The notes under the pieces: model-generated
Databases searched by the model: none
Told to the model about the DNA's origin: nothing
Seen by the model: the letters and a program-made list of their open reading frames with translations, nothing else
Made by a program: the position numbers and the translations under genes
Shown: positions 11,040-22,389 of the stretch, in pieces
Numbering within the stretch: position 1 is the stretch's first letter
Layout of the letters: the number at the start of each line of letters is the position of its first letter
Assembly (NCBI GenBank): GCA_020744225.1
Contig: JAGMWG010000003.1
Span: forward strand, 2,436,935-2,500,934
From: Paraphoma chrysanthemicola
Taxonomy: Eukaryota; Ascomycota; Dothideomycetes; Pleosporales; Phaeosphaeriaceae
Length of the DNA stretch: 64,000 nucleotides
Reading direction: 5' to 3'

Positions 11040-13145
11040 CTCTAATTCGACTGTGCGGCATCTTGCAGGAAGCGTAGAGCACGCGGAGAATATTAAGTTA
11101 GTAGAGTTGTGAAACTAAATAATAGGTTGTCCGTGATGATAGGCTGCTAAAGCAATCTTTAAGAATGAGAATTCTATTACAACAGCAAGAGTAGAACAGC
11201 CTATAGCCTTAATAGTCTGTACATGCCTACCTAGAATTGAATGCACGAGTTTAGCTAGGCGAGTAAATATACACTAAATTTGTTAAAGTTTTCTCTAGGT
11301 TAGCTGTATATTACTAAATTGTCTTAAAAGAGAGTGAAAAGCTAGCTCTATCGCCTACTAAACGTAGTTAGAAGTAATAGTTTAAGAAAGATGTTACAGT
11401 GCTAGCGTAGTAGGTAGCGCAAAGTTCCTAAAGACGTGTGCTGTAAGATTTGCGCGTACGTGTTCTATTAAAGTAAGTTTCTTAGGTAGCTTATATACTC
11501 TAAGACAGTAATGTGTAGCGCTAATTACGCTTCGCATAGTCTAGTGTCTAATAAATACTGTAGTTACTTACGTACACTACTCTCTTCTAGGTCTAAACTT
11601 AAAAATAGTAAGTCGTAGCACATAGTAGTTGTAGAAATACCTAGAACGTAGCGCTAATGTTTGTGCCTACTATTTTTAGATATTGCTAAGGTAGAGTTAA
11701 GTGTAAACTAAAGACATTATGCGCGTAATATAAATAACGCGTTAGATTGCCTAACTCTAGTCTCTAGATAGAAGTAAGTTAGTAAGTTAATAGAGTAGTT
11801 TATAGTCTACTAAACCTCGTATAAGTACTTAATACTATTTCTTAGTTATATTAGCTTAAGAGGTAAACTAGTAGTATTTTAGTAGTTAAGATGCATTTAA
11901 TTTTATTAAAATAGCTTTTAGACTAGTTAGATTCTAGAGCTAAGAGTAAGATACATTATTAAAACGAGTATAATTAGATTGTGTGTATTTAAACCTTAAA
12001 TAAACAATATTTTTATTAATTTATTATTAATATAGAACGTTTAAAGCTCTAGTAATACTCTTCTTCTTTTTACACGTAACTTAGCTTATAATTAATAATC
12101 TGCACTTTAACTATATTCTCTTCTCTTACTAGTTCTTTTACTACTATCTTTATTACTTTAACTACTCTCTCTAGCTTAAACTTATGCATTACTAACTAGT
12201 TAAGCTTTACTATATTAATTAGCCTACTTCTAAGTACTATAAGTTCTATACTCTATGTTCTATAATACTTATTAATAAACTATAGCTATACTTTTACTAG
12301 TAAAAGATATATAAATAGAAGACTATTTACTAATAGCCTAGAAGATATACTAATAAAGTTAATTCTCTTACTATGCTGTACTGTATACGTAGCTATTACA
12401 ATTACTAACTCTACGCCTATATACTCTAATATAAGCTTAAGTATTTTATACTTCTACTTTACATTCTTACTATTAGTAAACAGCTTCTATACTATATCTA
12501 CTAACTCTCTAGCTATTTTACTAATATCTACTTAGTACGTTAGATAGTACAGCTTAAAAGCCTTTATAAACTTAAGCTACTCTATATCTATATCTGTAAT
12601 AATAATTAGATATACGCTTAATATATACGTAATTACTATAGTAAGTAAGCTAATTAGGCCTGCGCTAAAGATAGCTATAAGCGTTCTAACGTTAATAAGC
12701 GTAACGCGTAGAGTATACATAGCTACAGAAAGTAGCTCTAGTAGCGCAAACGTTTAATATATTACTAAGACTAGTAGCTTATAAACAAAACGCGCAGTAT
12801 AAACTTTAAAGCGTTAAATACTACTATAGTACAGATACATACTAGTAAAAGCAACGTCGTCGCATAGATTATAGCGCCTCTAGATGTAGAGAAAATATTG
12901 TCTATATAGTACGCTAGGCTTAACTGCTACGCAATCGCCTGTCTAGCGAGTTAGATTTAAGTTTTGTAGCATCTTTGGCAGTATAGCATGTTACACTTAC
13001 TAACTGCTAAGCCTGTAACGCTAGAGCCTAGCTTAGCAATGTCTCTTAAGGCTTTGTAGCCTAGAATATAATCTCTATCTACAGTAAGATCTCTAATGCG
13101 ACTATAGTGCTAGAAGTGTATATCTGATCTGCAAATGCCTGTTGT
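11040..13145. repeat. RIP-mutated AT-rich repeat block
   Basis: About 2.1 kb of strongly AT-rich sequence almost empty of CA and TG dinucleotides and saturated with TA. For example, bases 12121-12180 contain eleven TA steps and no CA or TG. Stop codons fill all six frames. This is the signature of repeat-induced point mutation of a transposon or other duplicated sequence, now unidentifiable. The right edge falls directly against the truncated dehydrogenase copy at about 13150. Confidence 0.75.
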
Positions 13146-13154
13146 CTAGACGTA

Positions 13155-13365
13155 GAGCAGGACTCCTCCCGCACTCAGCTCGTTAACAGGAGCTTCTTCT
13201 ATTCTGATGTTGTAGTCCGCCGTGACTACGAGGGACAGGTTTTTCATTGCTGCCAGACTGGTTGCAAAGGCCATAGTAGAGGGCTTTTGGCGGTGATGCT
13301 GCGAAGATAGAAAGGGAGGACGAGGAACGAGACCAGCAAGACAAATGCGCCGTTGACATAGAACC
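13155..13365 (-). pseudogene. Truncated 5' copy of the polyol dehydrogenase gene
   Basis: The minus strand repeats the 5' leader and first codons of the intact dehydrogenase at 37.9 kb. Shared blocks include the leader atttgtcttgctggtctc and the coding peptides SLAAMKN, SLVVTAD, NIR and EEAPVNE. The copy starts MAFATSLAAMKN (the intact gene starts MTSASSLAAMKN) and diverges after about 50 codons, ending at TAG beside the AT-rich block. Many differences are C/T or G/A. It encodes only the start of the GroES-like domain, without zinc ligands, so it is a dead duplicate. Confidence 0.8.
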
Positions 13366-13789
13366 AAATTGCTATATTTTCGCCTTATTTACGGCCCGCA
13401 AGACGCGCAGCGATGCTCTTCGTCAGCCGTTATGAAGCTCTAGTCAGGAAACTTGTGGGCAGCCACCTGCTCCTCGACGACCTCGAAGCGCAAGAATGGG
13501 CGTCGTAAGCGCACGCGCTGCGGCTTGCAGTCACCATGCCTTCGGCTAAATTTCTGTGTAACGCGAGTCAAGCGCAAGCTTCTACCGGTACAGTCGCTAG
13601 CGATTGCGGCTTCACCCTTGCACACAGCTCCGACACCGTTTCGCGCCAGCTTGTTTGCAGAGGTGCTTAACCCCACCTTCCGTAAGTAATCAACCGTTTA
13701 CCGTCTTTGACCGAACCTTGCCAGTCTGATAGGTCGACTTGGTGTGCTGCTGCCTGCAAGGGGTGAAGCCGCATTCGTTTACGACTGTA

Positions 13790-14900
13790 GAGCGTCCATC
13801 TGAGCAGCACGATCGCCCTTGTCCAGAGTCAGCCACAGCTGCATCGCTAGCGCTTCTGATCATCCTCCAAGCTAAACAATTGCAGGTATCTTTCATCTTG
13901 TTCTGTCTGTACATTTTTATGCGGTCTGCGCTGCGGCACAACGCTCTCGTTGTCGTTGCTACCAGCGTCGTCGTCTTCGTCGCTGTCATCGTACTCGCTC
14001 TCTGTGCCAGCAGCCTCGCCGCTACTGTCAACAACCCGAGATCTCTGCGATAAATACTCGTCTACTCGGCTCTCTTCGTCTGCAACAATACGAAGATAGA
14101 AGCAGATAAAGCAGACTATGTAGCCAGCGTACGTTGCCTGACGCTCGGGGTTCTGCAGTCGCGCCAGCGGCCGTTGATCAGCCTCAGCCTGTCGCACACT
14201 ACGAAGCCATCGCCGTGTTTCCTGTGGAAGCGTTGCTAAGCCTCTGACGCACTTTTCAATCAGCTTTTCTGACAGCTCAGCGGCTATCTGTAGTTTTACT
14301 TCGTTTCGGTCGGGCAAGCGGGCTTGATGTGCTAGATGAGCAAGATTCCGGCCTTTAAGAGACGGCAGCCACCCTGTTAGCTTGAACCAGCCAGTTTTGC
14401 CAGTCTTTGCAGCGTCTTCCATAACTTCCATGCCTTCCTCAAGCTGTTGTCGTATTTCCGGAATTCGCTGAATTGTTGTTGAACGAGCTGATCAATATCC
14501 TTTTTTTTCTGATTTCACCAACACCCAAATCAAGAATAAAATATTTCTGCAACCCCCCGCTGCCAAAAACATGTCTGAACTTTCACAGACCAATACAATG
14601 CGCTTTTAGCACCCGTCCACGAAAGCTAATGCCATTTTTTGCAGTGTTTCATGATGCAGTCGGTGTTGATTGAGATAAAGCTGCATGCTTTGCACTGTAT
14701 CATGTCCAGTGGCGCCCCAAGCTCTTGAATTTGCGCTGCCGGTTGCTCTGGGAGCTCGACTACATTCGGATCTACGGTAGAAATTGCGAGATATAGTCTA
14801 CTACTTGCCGTCGCAGTGCAATCGGGCTTCCGTGCTGTTCTCTCAAGTGCCTGTTAAGATCAATAATTCTTGAATAATGCTGCTAAGCGAGCATGCATAT
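13790..14900 (-). pseudogene. 5' fragment of a telomere-linked OrsD/RecQ-type helicase gene
   Basis: The minus strand matches the N-terminal region of the terminal helicase gene at 57.9-62.4 kb. From right to left it reads QHYSRIIDLNRHLREQHGS, then a CxxC finger (CKACSFISI), then a frameshifted segment. A 194-codon open stretch (14431-13847) follows, with GWLPSLKGRNLAHL, RRWLRSVRQAEADQRPLARL and ATYAGYIVCFICFYLRI and then an acidic Ser/Glu/Asp-rich tract. Homology runs on to about 13790 (MQLWLTLD). It lacks the helicase domain. Importantly, it keeps Trp (TGG) at three positions where the telomeric copy has TAG. It is inverted relative to the telomeric copies and about 50 kb from the chromosome end. 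Confidence 0.75.
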
Positions 14901-15689
14901 TGCGTATATAAGCAACTCGTCGTTATGATTACAGTTGTTGCTTGCTCTAGAGTCTGGTAGAATAGTAATCATATTGTCAGATTAGATGAGATATTGCATA
15001 GAATTGATGATCAATGATGTCGATTATTTTTGTGTGTCGTGTTGTGCCGCTTCTTGCTACGTGTTCTGATTTTGTTCCTGTTGTTACACCCGAGCTTTGT
15101 GTTACTTGACTATTCCTGATCATGAGGATAGTGATGCGCGACACCTGCTATCTGACACATATAGTAACCTACGCTTGGATACAGACTCTCTCTATGTAGA
15201 GCGACAATTTCTATACACAGAACGTAACTAAGATGCATGTACAGTAACGATAGATGGTTACACTTCGTATGTAGAAATACTTGCAAATTAGTTTCAGCAC
15301 TACGATCCCTTTGAAAGTGTTAGAGCGGAGTAGCGTTCTACTACCTAGATACTAGCCTCTTCTTGGCTTGTTAGATCTTGAAGTGCGAGTACCGTGCGCC
15401 TTTGAGTTGTATGCTTTGCGCTTTTACGTCCTTTTTAAGTCCATATTGAACTCTATACTCTGCCTGAAGCGACCTTCTATTCTCTCAATCACTAGTCTCT
15501 AGCTCAGTCGCTGAATCAGACTCTCCGCAATATCGGCTGATGTGTTCGCGTGAAGCTCGTATTCTCTTTGACGTAGCGCGTTCTTGAACAAGATCGTGCC
15601 GTTGTCGCTGCATAATGCGGATTTTTCTTGTCAGAGGACTACAACTCTCAGTTTCTCTACGTCGCTTCTTCATTCTTTTTCATCTTTGC
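14901..15689. other. Intergenic
   Basis: No supported gene. A 62-codon Arg/Lys/Glu-rich open frame (15485-15673, minus) lies just beyond the broken rhodopsin-domain gene and may be its decayed tail; no domain is recognised. Confidence 0.4.
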
Positions 15690-16584
15690 TCTTGGGTCCG
15701 TGCAGACGAGGGTACATCTGATGATACTATACCGCTTGGCTCAGGTGCGACACACTCTGGCGTTCCTGGAGTGACGTTGTCTGAGCAATAGCTAACTCGC
15801 AAGTTACTGCTTAGGGCATAGTGTGCAGCTGCTAGACTAGGATCTAGAACATCCTCTTTTCGGGTTAATGTGAACTCGTGCCACATATGACTGTTCACGA
15901 GGTATCGGTCAATAACATCTGGCGAGGATATGACTGCCAACAAGCCAACGCACCCAGCGCCGTAAAGACCCATTTCTGGCACTTGCCCGGCTGAAGTATT
16001 CGGATGACAGGAAGCACTATAAGAATAATGACGATATCAGTGAAGACTTAGATGCCGAGTTAAAATAGAAAAGGGTGCTCGATATAGTTCTTCGTCGATA
16101 GCATTGTTCGCATTCCTGATCGTTCCAGTATGCCAAGATTGGGACGCATTCGCATGTAATGTAGGTGGTGAGTCCGAGTCTCCTGCTGGTTCTGTTCACT
16201 TCGACGAGCTGCAGATAAAGTAGGCATATGCTGAGCTTCGTGATTGGAAAAACCATGTGATAGAGTATCGCTATTGCGTAATGCAACTTGTAATGCGATT
16301 CGATATCGCTCGGGTTCATGTCCCAGGTGTGTCGTCCAACGCCGTGCTTCAAATCGGCGAATGAGATGGCCGTCAGGGCAACGTTGATCATCTGCATTGC
16401 ACGGTCAGAGGATTGGTAGCGTATACCAAGACTTATGACATGCCCAGGCAGCAATCAAGAACCAGTCATCGATTCGAATGATACGAAGGTGGATTGGGGA
16501 GTAGAATCTTGCAATCCCAAACAAACTGGACAGAGCGAGACTGACAGTTAGGACTGCTGTGATTCTGGGTGCCTTTGATTCCAT
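15690..16584 (-). pseudogene. Broken rhodopsin-domain (PTH11-like) membrane protein gene
   Basis: From an ATG at 16584 the minus strand begins MESKAPRITAVLTVSLALSS, a first hydrophobic segment, then IDDWFLIAAW, the conserved DDW of fungal rhodopsin-domain proteins. After a frame change near 16460 it continues with LTAISFADLKHGVGRHTWDM and LYHMVFPITKLSICLLYLQL, both typical core motifs. A second frame change near 16045 is needed to read VFTDIVIILIVLPVIRILQP, and further shifts follow. No consistent set of introns repairs these, in contrast to the intact relative at 18.5-19.9 kb. Likely dead. Confidence 0.65.
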
Positions 16585-17694
16585 GATTCCAGTAGCAATG
16601 ACTTAGTCTGGGGTACTATTAACATTGGAGTGACACACGTCGAACACTAGATGGAGTACCCAAAAAATGTTTACAATATACCCAAGTACCAATTGTATCC
16701 AGCTAGAGGAGCTGGCAGGCTAACTCGAGACTTTGGACAACGAAGCTCATGACAAGTAAGAGGCACTGATGTACAATGCTAAATCGTACTTACGGCCTCA
16801 GGGCTGAGAACAAAGGTGTCCGCACCGCTCGGAATCTCTCCCGCTCGCCACAGCAATATTCATTCAAGGCGCAGGCTAGCTAGCTCTAAGAAAGGATTAG
16901 TGCGATCGCCAAACTCGTACCTCTCTGCAAGCTGAAATGTGTCAGAACAAGCCAACACACGAACACCATGGTGCAGCGCACAACGCTAGGTCCACTTGCA
17001 TCTGCACAACAAGAGAGACATGATGGTGTCGTGCTAAACAACGCTCCTCTACTATATGTAGTTGTGATGTGAAGATCCTGCCTGTAGGTCTTCATATTGT
17101 TCATTCGCCGAAGAGCCCTGCCGTTCAATCCTCGGACGTGAATATTGTCAGGGCGTGCCATACAGAGCCACCCTCTCCGTTCCCAAGAGGCCAGTTCCCG
17201 CCCGCTTTCCCAGATTGTTGGCAGACGCCAAGCACTCTGTAATCGATGCCAAGGCACACTGGTCTACGACTTGACCTCACAGGGGCAGTGGGTGAGCGTT
17301 TCCCTCGCGTTGATTAGACTCTCCTACAGCAACCAGAATTTGGCGAGCAGTGATCATCAATGCAGTCGACCATCACAACGTTTAATCGCATAACTCACTA
17401 CATATCGTATCAGGCCGTACACAGAGGCCTGAAAACTCCAACCTTGTGTAGAAAGGTATTTGCTTCTTTTGTCTCCCCGGCACGCTCTAATCGCCCACTA
17501 ACGCTGCCTGCTTATTGCAGTCCTTTAAGCAGCCTTAGCACTTCCTTCTCTTGAATTGTCGCATACCTCTGTAGACTGCAATCTATCTCTCGACTGTCGT
17601 AAAGAGTGGCAGCTCATGCGACGCCGGCGCAATAGGGGTGTGCACCATGCTAAGGACATGGTGTACGTGTTTGCCATATCCACCCCCACGTTCT
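16585..17694. other. Intergenic
   Basis: Nothing supported; open frames (for example 16886-17257, minus) lack family features. Confidence 0.45.
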
Positions 17695-17910
17695 TCACAC
17701 ATGTTTACCAGTGATGTTGATGTACGCAGGATCGGCATAACGAAGCTCGATCTTCACTGGCCCTGGAGTACAAGGCGACCATTTGATTGTGTAGAGGTTT
17801 TCGGCTGGAACAGTTGAACCGGCTCGTGGTGTAGATATAGGGTTTCGTCCATCAGAGCGCACATGGTTGCCGGCGAAGGCGAAGACGACGATGAGTAATA
17901 AACTCTGCAT
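17695..17910 (-). pseudogene. N-terminal piece of a KRE9/KNH-like secreted protein
   Basis: The minus strand from ATG 17910 gives a clear signal peptide (MQSLLLIVVFAFAGNHVRS) followed by NPISTPRAGSTVPAENLYTIKW and GPVKIELRYADPAYIN, the start of the Ser-Thr-rich GPI-anchored/KRE9 domain found in fungal wall proteins. A plausible splice donor (GGTAAAC) follows TYR-free INITG near 17705. No downstream exon completing the Trp-rich beta-sandwich was found before the next unrelated sequence. It is either the first exon of a gene whose second exon is unrecognised or, more likely, a truncated relic. The usual family length is 200-250 aa. Confidence 0.5.
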
Positions 17911-18536
17911 GAATTAGACTATAGGATGCTGTAGATCGTCAAGAGTATGGGAGAAGGCCTCAGAGAAAGAAGAAAGCCATCAGGCATGTCCACATACGGT
18001 GGTACCTGCATTTCGAGCGCAGGATCGGAACAAGATAACAAACATGCATTTAGTATTGGTAGGGGCGGGTGTTATCAAATTATGTCTTGCGTAGAAGCGA
18101 GATCCACAAGGCTGAAGTAGAGGCGCACGCCATGGCTGTAGATCTGGGTTTAGCTCGATTGCGCAAGCATATATTCTTGGCAGATCGTGAAGTGAGGTGT
18201 AAGTTTCATTTCGCTTGGAACATTATCGAGCTAACTTCACATGTGCATGAGTCGTAAAGTTGTACTTCGAAGGCTTGTAATCAGGGAGAGGTGGAGGCGA
18301 GTCAGGGGAGATATTCCATAACAGAATACCGCCAAAGTAAAGGCGGCTGAGTCGCTTACGCCTACCAGATTCGGCTTCACTGTATATGAGCACGTGCCAA
18401 ATTTGATGAATTTCGACCTTGAGTGTATGAGTGCCAAAAGTTCATTCACTGCAACGGGAGTGTCTAATGCTTATGGAAGACCGGAGCGTGCAATGACTCG
18501 CAATCATTGAGGAACCCATGCATAATAGTTACAGCG
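17911..18536. other. Intergenic
   Basis: Spacer between the KRE9-like fragment and the rhodopsin-domain gene; no gene supported. Confidence 0.45.
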
Positions 18537-19855
18537 TTAGGTCTTTCCGTTGGTAGTCTCATTCAGCTCAACGTTACTGATTTCAAGCCAAGTCTCTTGT
18601 TGAACTGGAGAGTTGTTGGTCAGCTCCTTCGAGCGCAACTCAGTCGTGCTCTCGAACTCCACCTCTTTGTGAATATAGATGCCATCTCCATGTTCTGCTT
18701 TTGGCCGTCTTGATGATATGGTGTTGAGTTTATGAGAGTTGTAATTCTCGCTCCGCCCTCCCGTGGATCCCAAGAGTCGTGGTGCAATCTTTCTGAGGAG
18801 AGGGCGAAGTGTTGGAAGACAAGCGCATAGAATACCGACATTCAGTTCAACCGTGGACCAGTAAGCAGTCGAAGAAGTGTCCCACGCAGGATCTGACGAG
18901 TCTTCGTGTCGGTGAATTTCGGTGAGCCGAACAATGGATACTGCGCAGGCGCTGGTATGTATTAGCCGAAATCTCCTTGCTGATTTGTAGAAATGCGCAC
19001 AAGAAACCTAGACAGAAGACAGCCAGGAGATGCATCTTCCGCCTCATCGGCATCTGGAGGTGCATGACTGGCCAAATCGGAATTGCGAAGATTCCGAAAT
19101 CTGTTATAATATTCATAATCGAATTAAGGTTGACGACACTAAGATGCACATTTAGCGGATACAACTTGGCTTGAAGCAAAGAGACATACATGAAGGTCGG
19201 GACGCATCGAACACGCCATTGAGGCTGGATTATTCGGAAATGAATGCATGAGATAGCCGTAATGAACCTGTTAGTATTCGTCAGTCATGCTTCCGGTACC
19301 TCCGCTTGAAGAGCGTACTGCTGTGACACCCCCCAAACGATGAGGAACACTATGCCAACTAGGCACACTTTCGGAATAATAGTGCCCGGAAAGAGACGTC
19401 GATATTGGAGAAGGAACGATATTTTGGTAATGATTTGAGCGGCGTTGTAGACTAACGTGTTCGAGTACAGGGCCTGTGCAGTGTCAGTAAAACTGTTAAG
19501 CAGCCACTGTTCTCAATCATACCTTCATGGCTATCATGAATTTTTCATGTGAGCTGAACTCAGTGTGGCGGCCTAGACCTCCAAGCGCGACTTGCAATAT
19601 CGTTGTGACTGTCACTCCAAAGCTCAGTACTTGAGCAACGATGATGGCGACGTCATCCAGTCCAAATGTATGTAATATAGCACGTCTAAAGATGGTCAAC
19701 GAGGTCTGTAACAAGGAGGCATCGGCGAATACACACCTCGTATAGAGTCGCAGAAGAACGCTGACACACGAGAGTATTGAGAATGCGATGCAGATACCAT
19801 ATATGAGTGGACCCCGCGACTCTGCCTCGCGTTCTGGTGATCCAATCTGAGCCAT
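18537..19855 (-). CDS. Rhodopsin-domain integral membrane protein (PTH11-like), six exons
   Basis: Seven-helix fungal rhodopsin-domain protein of 355 aa. Exons on the minus strand: 19855-19737, 19685-19523, 19473-19319, 19267-19190, 19138-19001, 18951-18537. All five introns are 49-51 nt with GT/AG ends, and the exon lengths add to a whole frame. Spliced motifs in order: LLRLYTRRAILHTFGLDD (helix 1 end and DD), GGLGRHTEF (LGRHT motif), KALYSNTLVYN, TKISFLLQYRRLFP, NSIMNIITDFGIFAIPIWPV, GFFACAVSIVRLTEI, AYWSTVELNVGILCACLPTLRPLL. These fit the family closely. The tail after about residue 280 is hydrophilic. Relatives include PTH11-type receptors; the ligand is unknown and no CFEM domain is present at the N-terminus. 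It is intact although set in a degenerate region, next to a broken relative at 15.7-16.6 kb. Confidence 0.85.
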
Positions 19856-20700
19856 CTTAAAAGTTTAAGGGCTGAGTACGGTCGACGTGCACAATGTAAG
19901 CTATCGTTATATGTCTGGAGTGAAAATCCTGGGGTAAAGTGGGTCGCTGTGCGACATCAAGGGTTATAGGTAAGGATGGCATTTTCTGCCCGCCTAGCTC
20001 CGTTCTCGAATGCGCAGCCCGGAGACGCCATGTCCCAAAGATTGGGGGCGGCGTGCCTCGCACGATCGAGAATTCACAATGACGGTTGCAGTAGCGCCAA
20101 ACTTTGATGTCTTCTCAAAAGCCACAACACGGCTCCACACGCTTTATGACTCTTGACCGTAACCAATACACATAACTGTAGGTGGTCGCATTCGATAGAT
20201 TAATAAGTTGCATCTGCAGTGTCATGAAATAAAGCCCATGATTCATAGGTATGCGAGATGCTTCGAGGCGATGATGAAACGCGATCAACAATGCACTGTG
20301 CAGTCACTTAGACACCGAAGGCGTGAGTGTCGACATGCAAAGTTCTTATCCCCGCATTTGGTTCCAGCAATCGACATCAGATGCGCGCTAGATTTCTGCT
20401 CTGATGGCCGAAGACTCAGGCTAACATGCTTCCGCAAGCAATGCACTTCTACCAGCCCACCAACAAATGTTGTTGGAGGAATGAGAGGTACGAAGCGAGG
20501 TGGTATCTGGACTGTGCTCGAATCTGTGAATGCTCTGTGCATTGGTGCTGACGGTCATGTTATGAGCATACCCGAGCTCCTGGCTGCTGCAGCATGGTGG
20601 TTTTCTCCACATTCCGATCGCTTCAAACCGTCCATGCAGATTGGTAATGACCCGTGATCCGAGTTTCGGGTCGCCAGGGTCTACAGTGGCCAACGTTGGT
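19856..20700. other. Intergenic
   Basis: Promoter side of the rhodopsin-domain gene. The open frame at 20208-20657 and its antisense have no recognisable domain. Confidence 0.45.
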
Positions 20701-20701
20701 T

Positions 20702-20760
20702 GAGCCACCCAATGGGTCGAGCCACCCAATGGGTCGAGCCACCCAATGGGTCGAGCCACC
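20702..20760. repeat. 17-bp tandem repeat, 3.5 copies
   Basis: Unit gagccacccaatgggtc, three perfect copies (20702-20752) and a partial fourth that runs into gagccaccccacc, the apparent outer end of the pogo fragment. The array therefore abuts and shares sequence with a transposon terminus. Confidence 0.9.
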
Positions 20761-20769
20761 CCACCAAAA

Positions 20770-21245
20770 TCCCCACCTAACAAAGATGAGGCTGTAGAGC
20801 CACATACAAAAGCTATTATCACGAGATTTTCAAGTGGAGGAGTAAAGAGACCCATGCGATCAATTCGTACTATCTAAATTTACTTGGGAGGTTGACGTTG
20901 CGGCCGTGGCGGGTTGTTTTGGTGGAGGTAGAGGTGCTGCTCCTCCACCCACCTCACCACTTCCACTCGGCCCACCACTCTTTACACGCTTCTTATTGCG
21001 CGCAGGCGTCTTTGAAGCTGGCCTCTTCCCTTTTTCGGATAGTTGTATAGCTTTTGCGGCGGTTGCAGCGTCTTTTTCAGCTTGTTTCTGCCGCCGGCGT
21101 TTGTCAGCGTCTGCGGCCTTAATTTCCTTCTCCTCGGCACGCCGCTTTTGGGCTGCTAATCGCTCCACACGTTTCTCTTCTGCAAGCAACTTGTTGTATC
21201 TTGTAGATGCCTCTCTCATCTCCTTCCGCTGCTCTTTTTGGAGTT
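20770..21245 (-). mobile_element. 3' end of a pogo/Fot-type DNA transposon (inverted copy)
   Basis: The minus strand encodes the Lys/Arg/Glu/Ala-rich coiled tail typical of Fot/pogo transposases (LQKEQRKEMREA, EKRVERLAAQKRRAEEKE, QLSEKGKRPASKTPA) and ends at 20860. The 3' flank agctattatcacgag (20810-20824) and a following block are shared, in inverse orientation, with the end of the pogo relic at 24.4 kb. The upstream transposase (DNA-binding and DDE parts) is absent: at about 21245 the sequence switches to a LINE ORF1. This copy is less mutated than the 22.5-24.4 kb one. Confidence 0.7.
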
Positions 21246-22290
21246 CTCCGCTTCCTCCTTCGTTGCTACCTTGATCACTACTGATGCGTGCTGTCCGCTG
21301 GGCCTCGGTTGCCCTAGCCAGCGCATCGTGCACACCTCCACTCTGTTCTCTGTTCCAAAGCGCTCCATTGCTGACCTGCTCACCTTGCCGCTCTCTGCCT
21401 CCATCGCCAGCGCCACCTCGATCCAGTCCGCCTTGACTGCGTGCCACTTGGGCCCCACCAGCCTGGGCCCCGGCAGGTGCGGTTCGAGCCACTCCGCCGT
21501 CGTCTGCCGGAATGCCGCCTCTTTCTCTTTGTCCACCGAGAACTTGATCACGCTGGCGTTGTCGTTCGCCCGCCATACCCGGAAGTCCTTGATCGCCGCT
21601 CCAGCGAGCTGCTCGACCTCGCCCATGCCGTGCTGGATCGCCTGCTTGGCCGCCTCTGTGTTTGCGACCTTCTCAGTCACTTCCCCTCCCATCCGGCTGA
21701 CATCAATCACCAGCTGTCGATCGCTCTCGCTGTCCGTCCTCCCACCGGTCGTCATGCGCGAGAGCGTCGTCTTCGATCCTGTCTGTCCACTGCTAGCTGC
21801 CACCGACGCCCACGTCTGTGTGGACAGGGGCGACACGGAGATGGTGCCAAGCTGTGCTCGGAGGGAGGCGATCGTTTCCTGCAGCTCGGCATTCTGGCTC
21901 TTAAGATACTGTTGTTCGGCCTTGATTGCCGCTAGGTCGCTCTTGACGCTCTCGATGATGCCGTTCTGACTTGCTATAATGCTGCTCTGCTGCGCTATCG
22001 TCTCCTTTAAGCTCACAATGAGCTCCGCTATCTCCTCTATCCTAATGCCGCTTCCCGCCCGTTCAGGTAAGACGGACGCGCGCCTGGTAGGGAACGACGG
22101 AAGCACATCACGCGGCGTCTGCACCACGATTGTCGACTCTTCCGCTTCCTCTGGCTGTGATCCTGTAGCTCCATGTCCTGTCTGTACTGTTCGTAGTGTC
22201 GTTGTCCGTGTTCGCAGCGACTGCTGGGCCTCGAGCACCTTTGCGCTTGCTTTCCTCGTGCGTCCCTTAGGTGGGCCCGGAGGGGTGTTG
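21246..22290 (-). mobile_element. LINE (Tad1-like) ORF1 fragment
   Basis: A long open frame on the minus strand (to about 22290) has the layout of a fungal LINE ORF1 protein. It has a basic start (PPKGRTRKASAKVLEAQ), a coiled coil around residues 80-130 of the frame (IIASQNGIIESVKSDLAAIK), a linker with TWASVAASS, and an RRM-like region with VIKFSVDKEKEAAFRQTTAEWL and ENRVEVCTMRWLGQPRPSGQ. No ATG is present at the expected start and no reverse transcriptase (ORF2) follows. The frame runs into the pogo tail at about 21245, so the element is truncated or was cut by the pogo element. It is little affected by RIP-like stops, so it may be younger than its neighbours. Confidence 0.65.
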
Positions 22291-22389
22291 TTGGGATGGG
22301 ATTAGGGGTTAGGTGGCCATCGGGCTCCGGCACGACGTTGGGTATGCCGCACGGGCCGCGTTGCAGCGGGATCTAACGTAAGCGTCGGC

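Noticed and set aside
15690..16584. Second intact rhodopsin-domain gene with introns
   Set aside because: Several intron combinations were tried; none joins the DDW segment to LTAISFADLKHG, or the later helices, in one frame.
21238..21969. 243-codon plus-strand open frame
   Set aside because: Lies antisense to the LINE ORF1 frame, whose coiled coil and RRM-like pattern are recognisable; a shadow.
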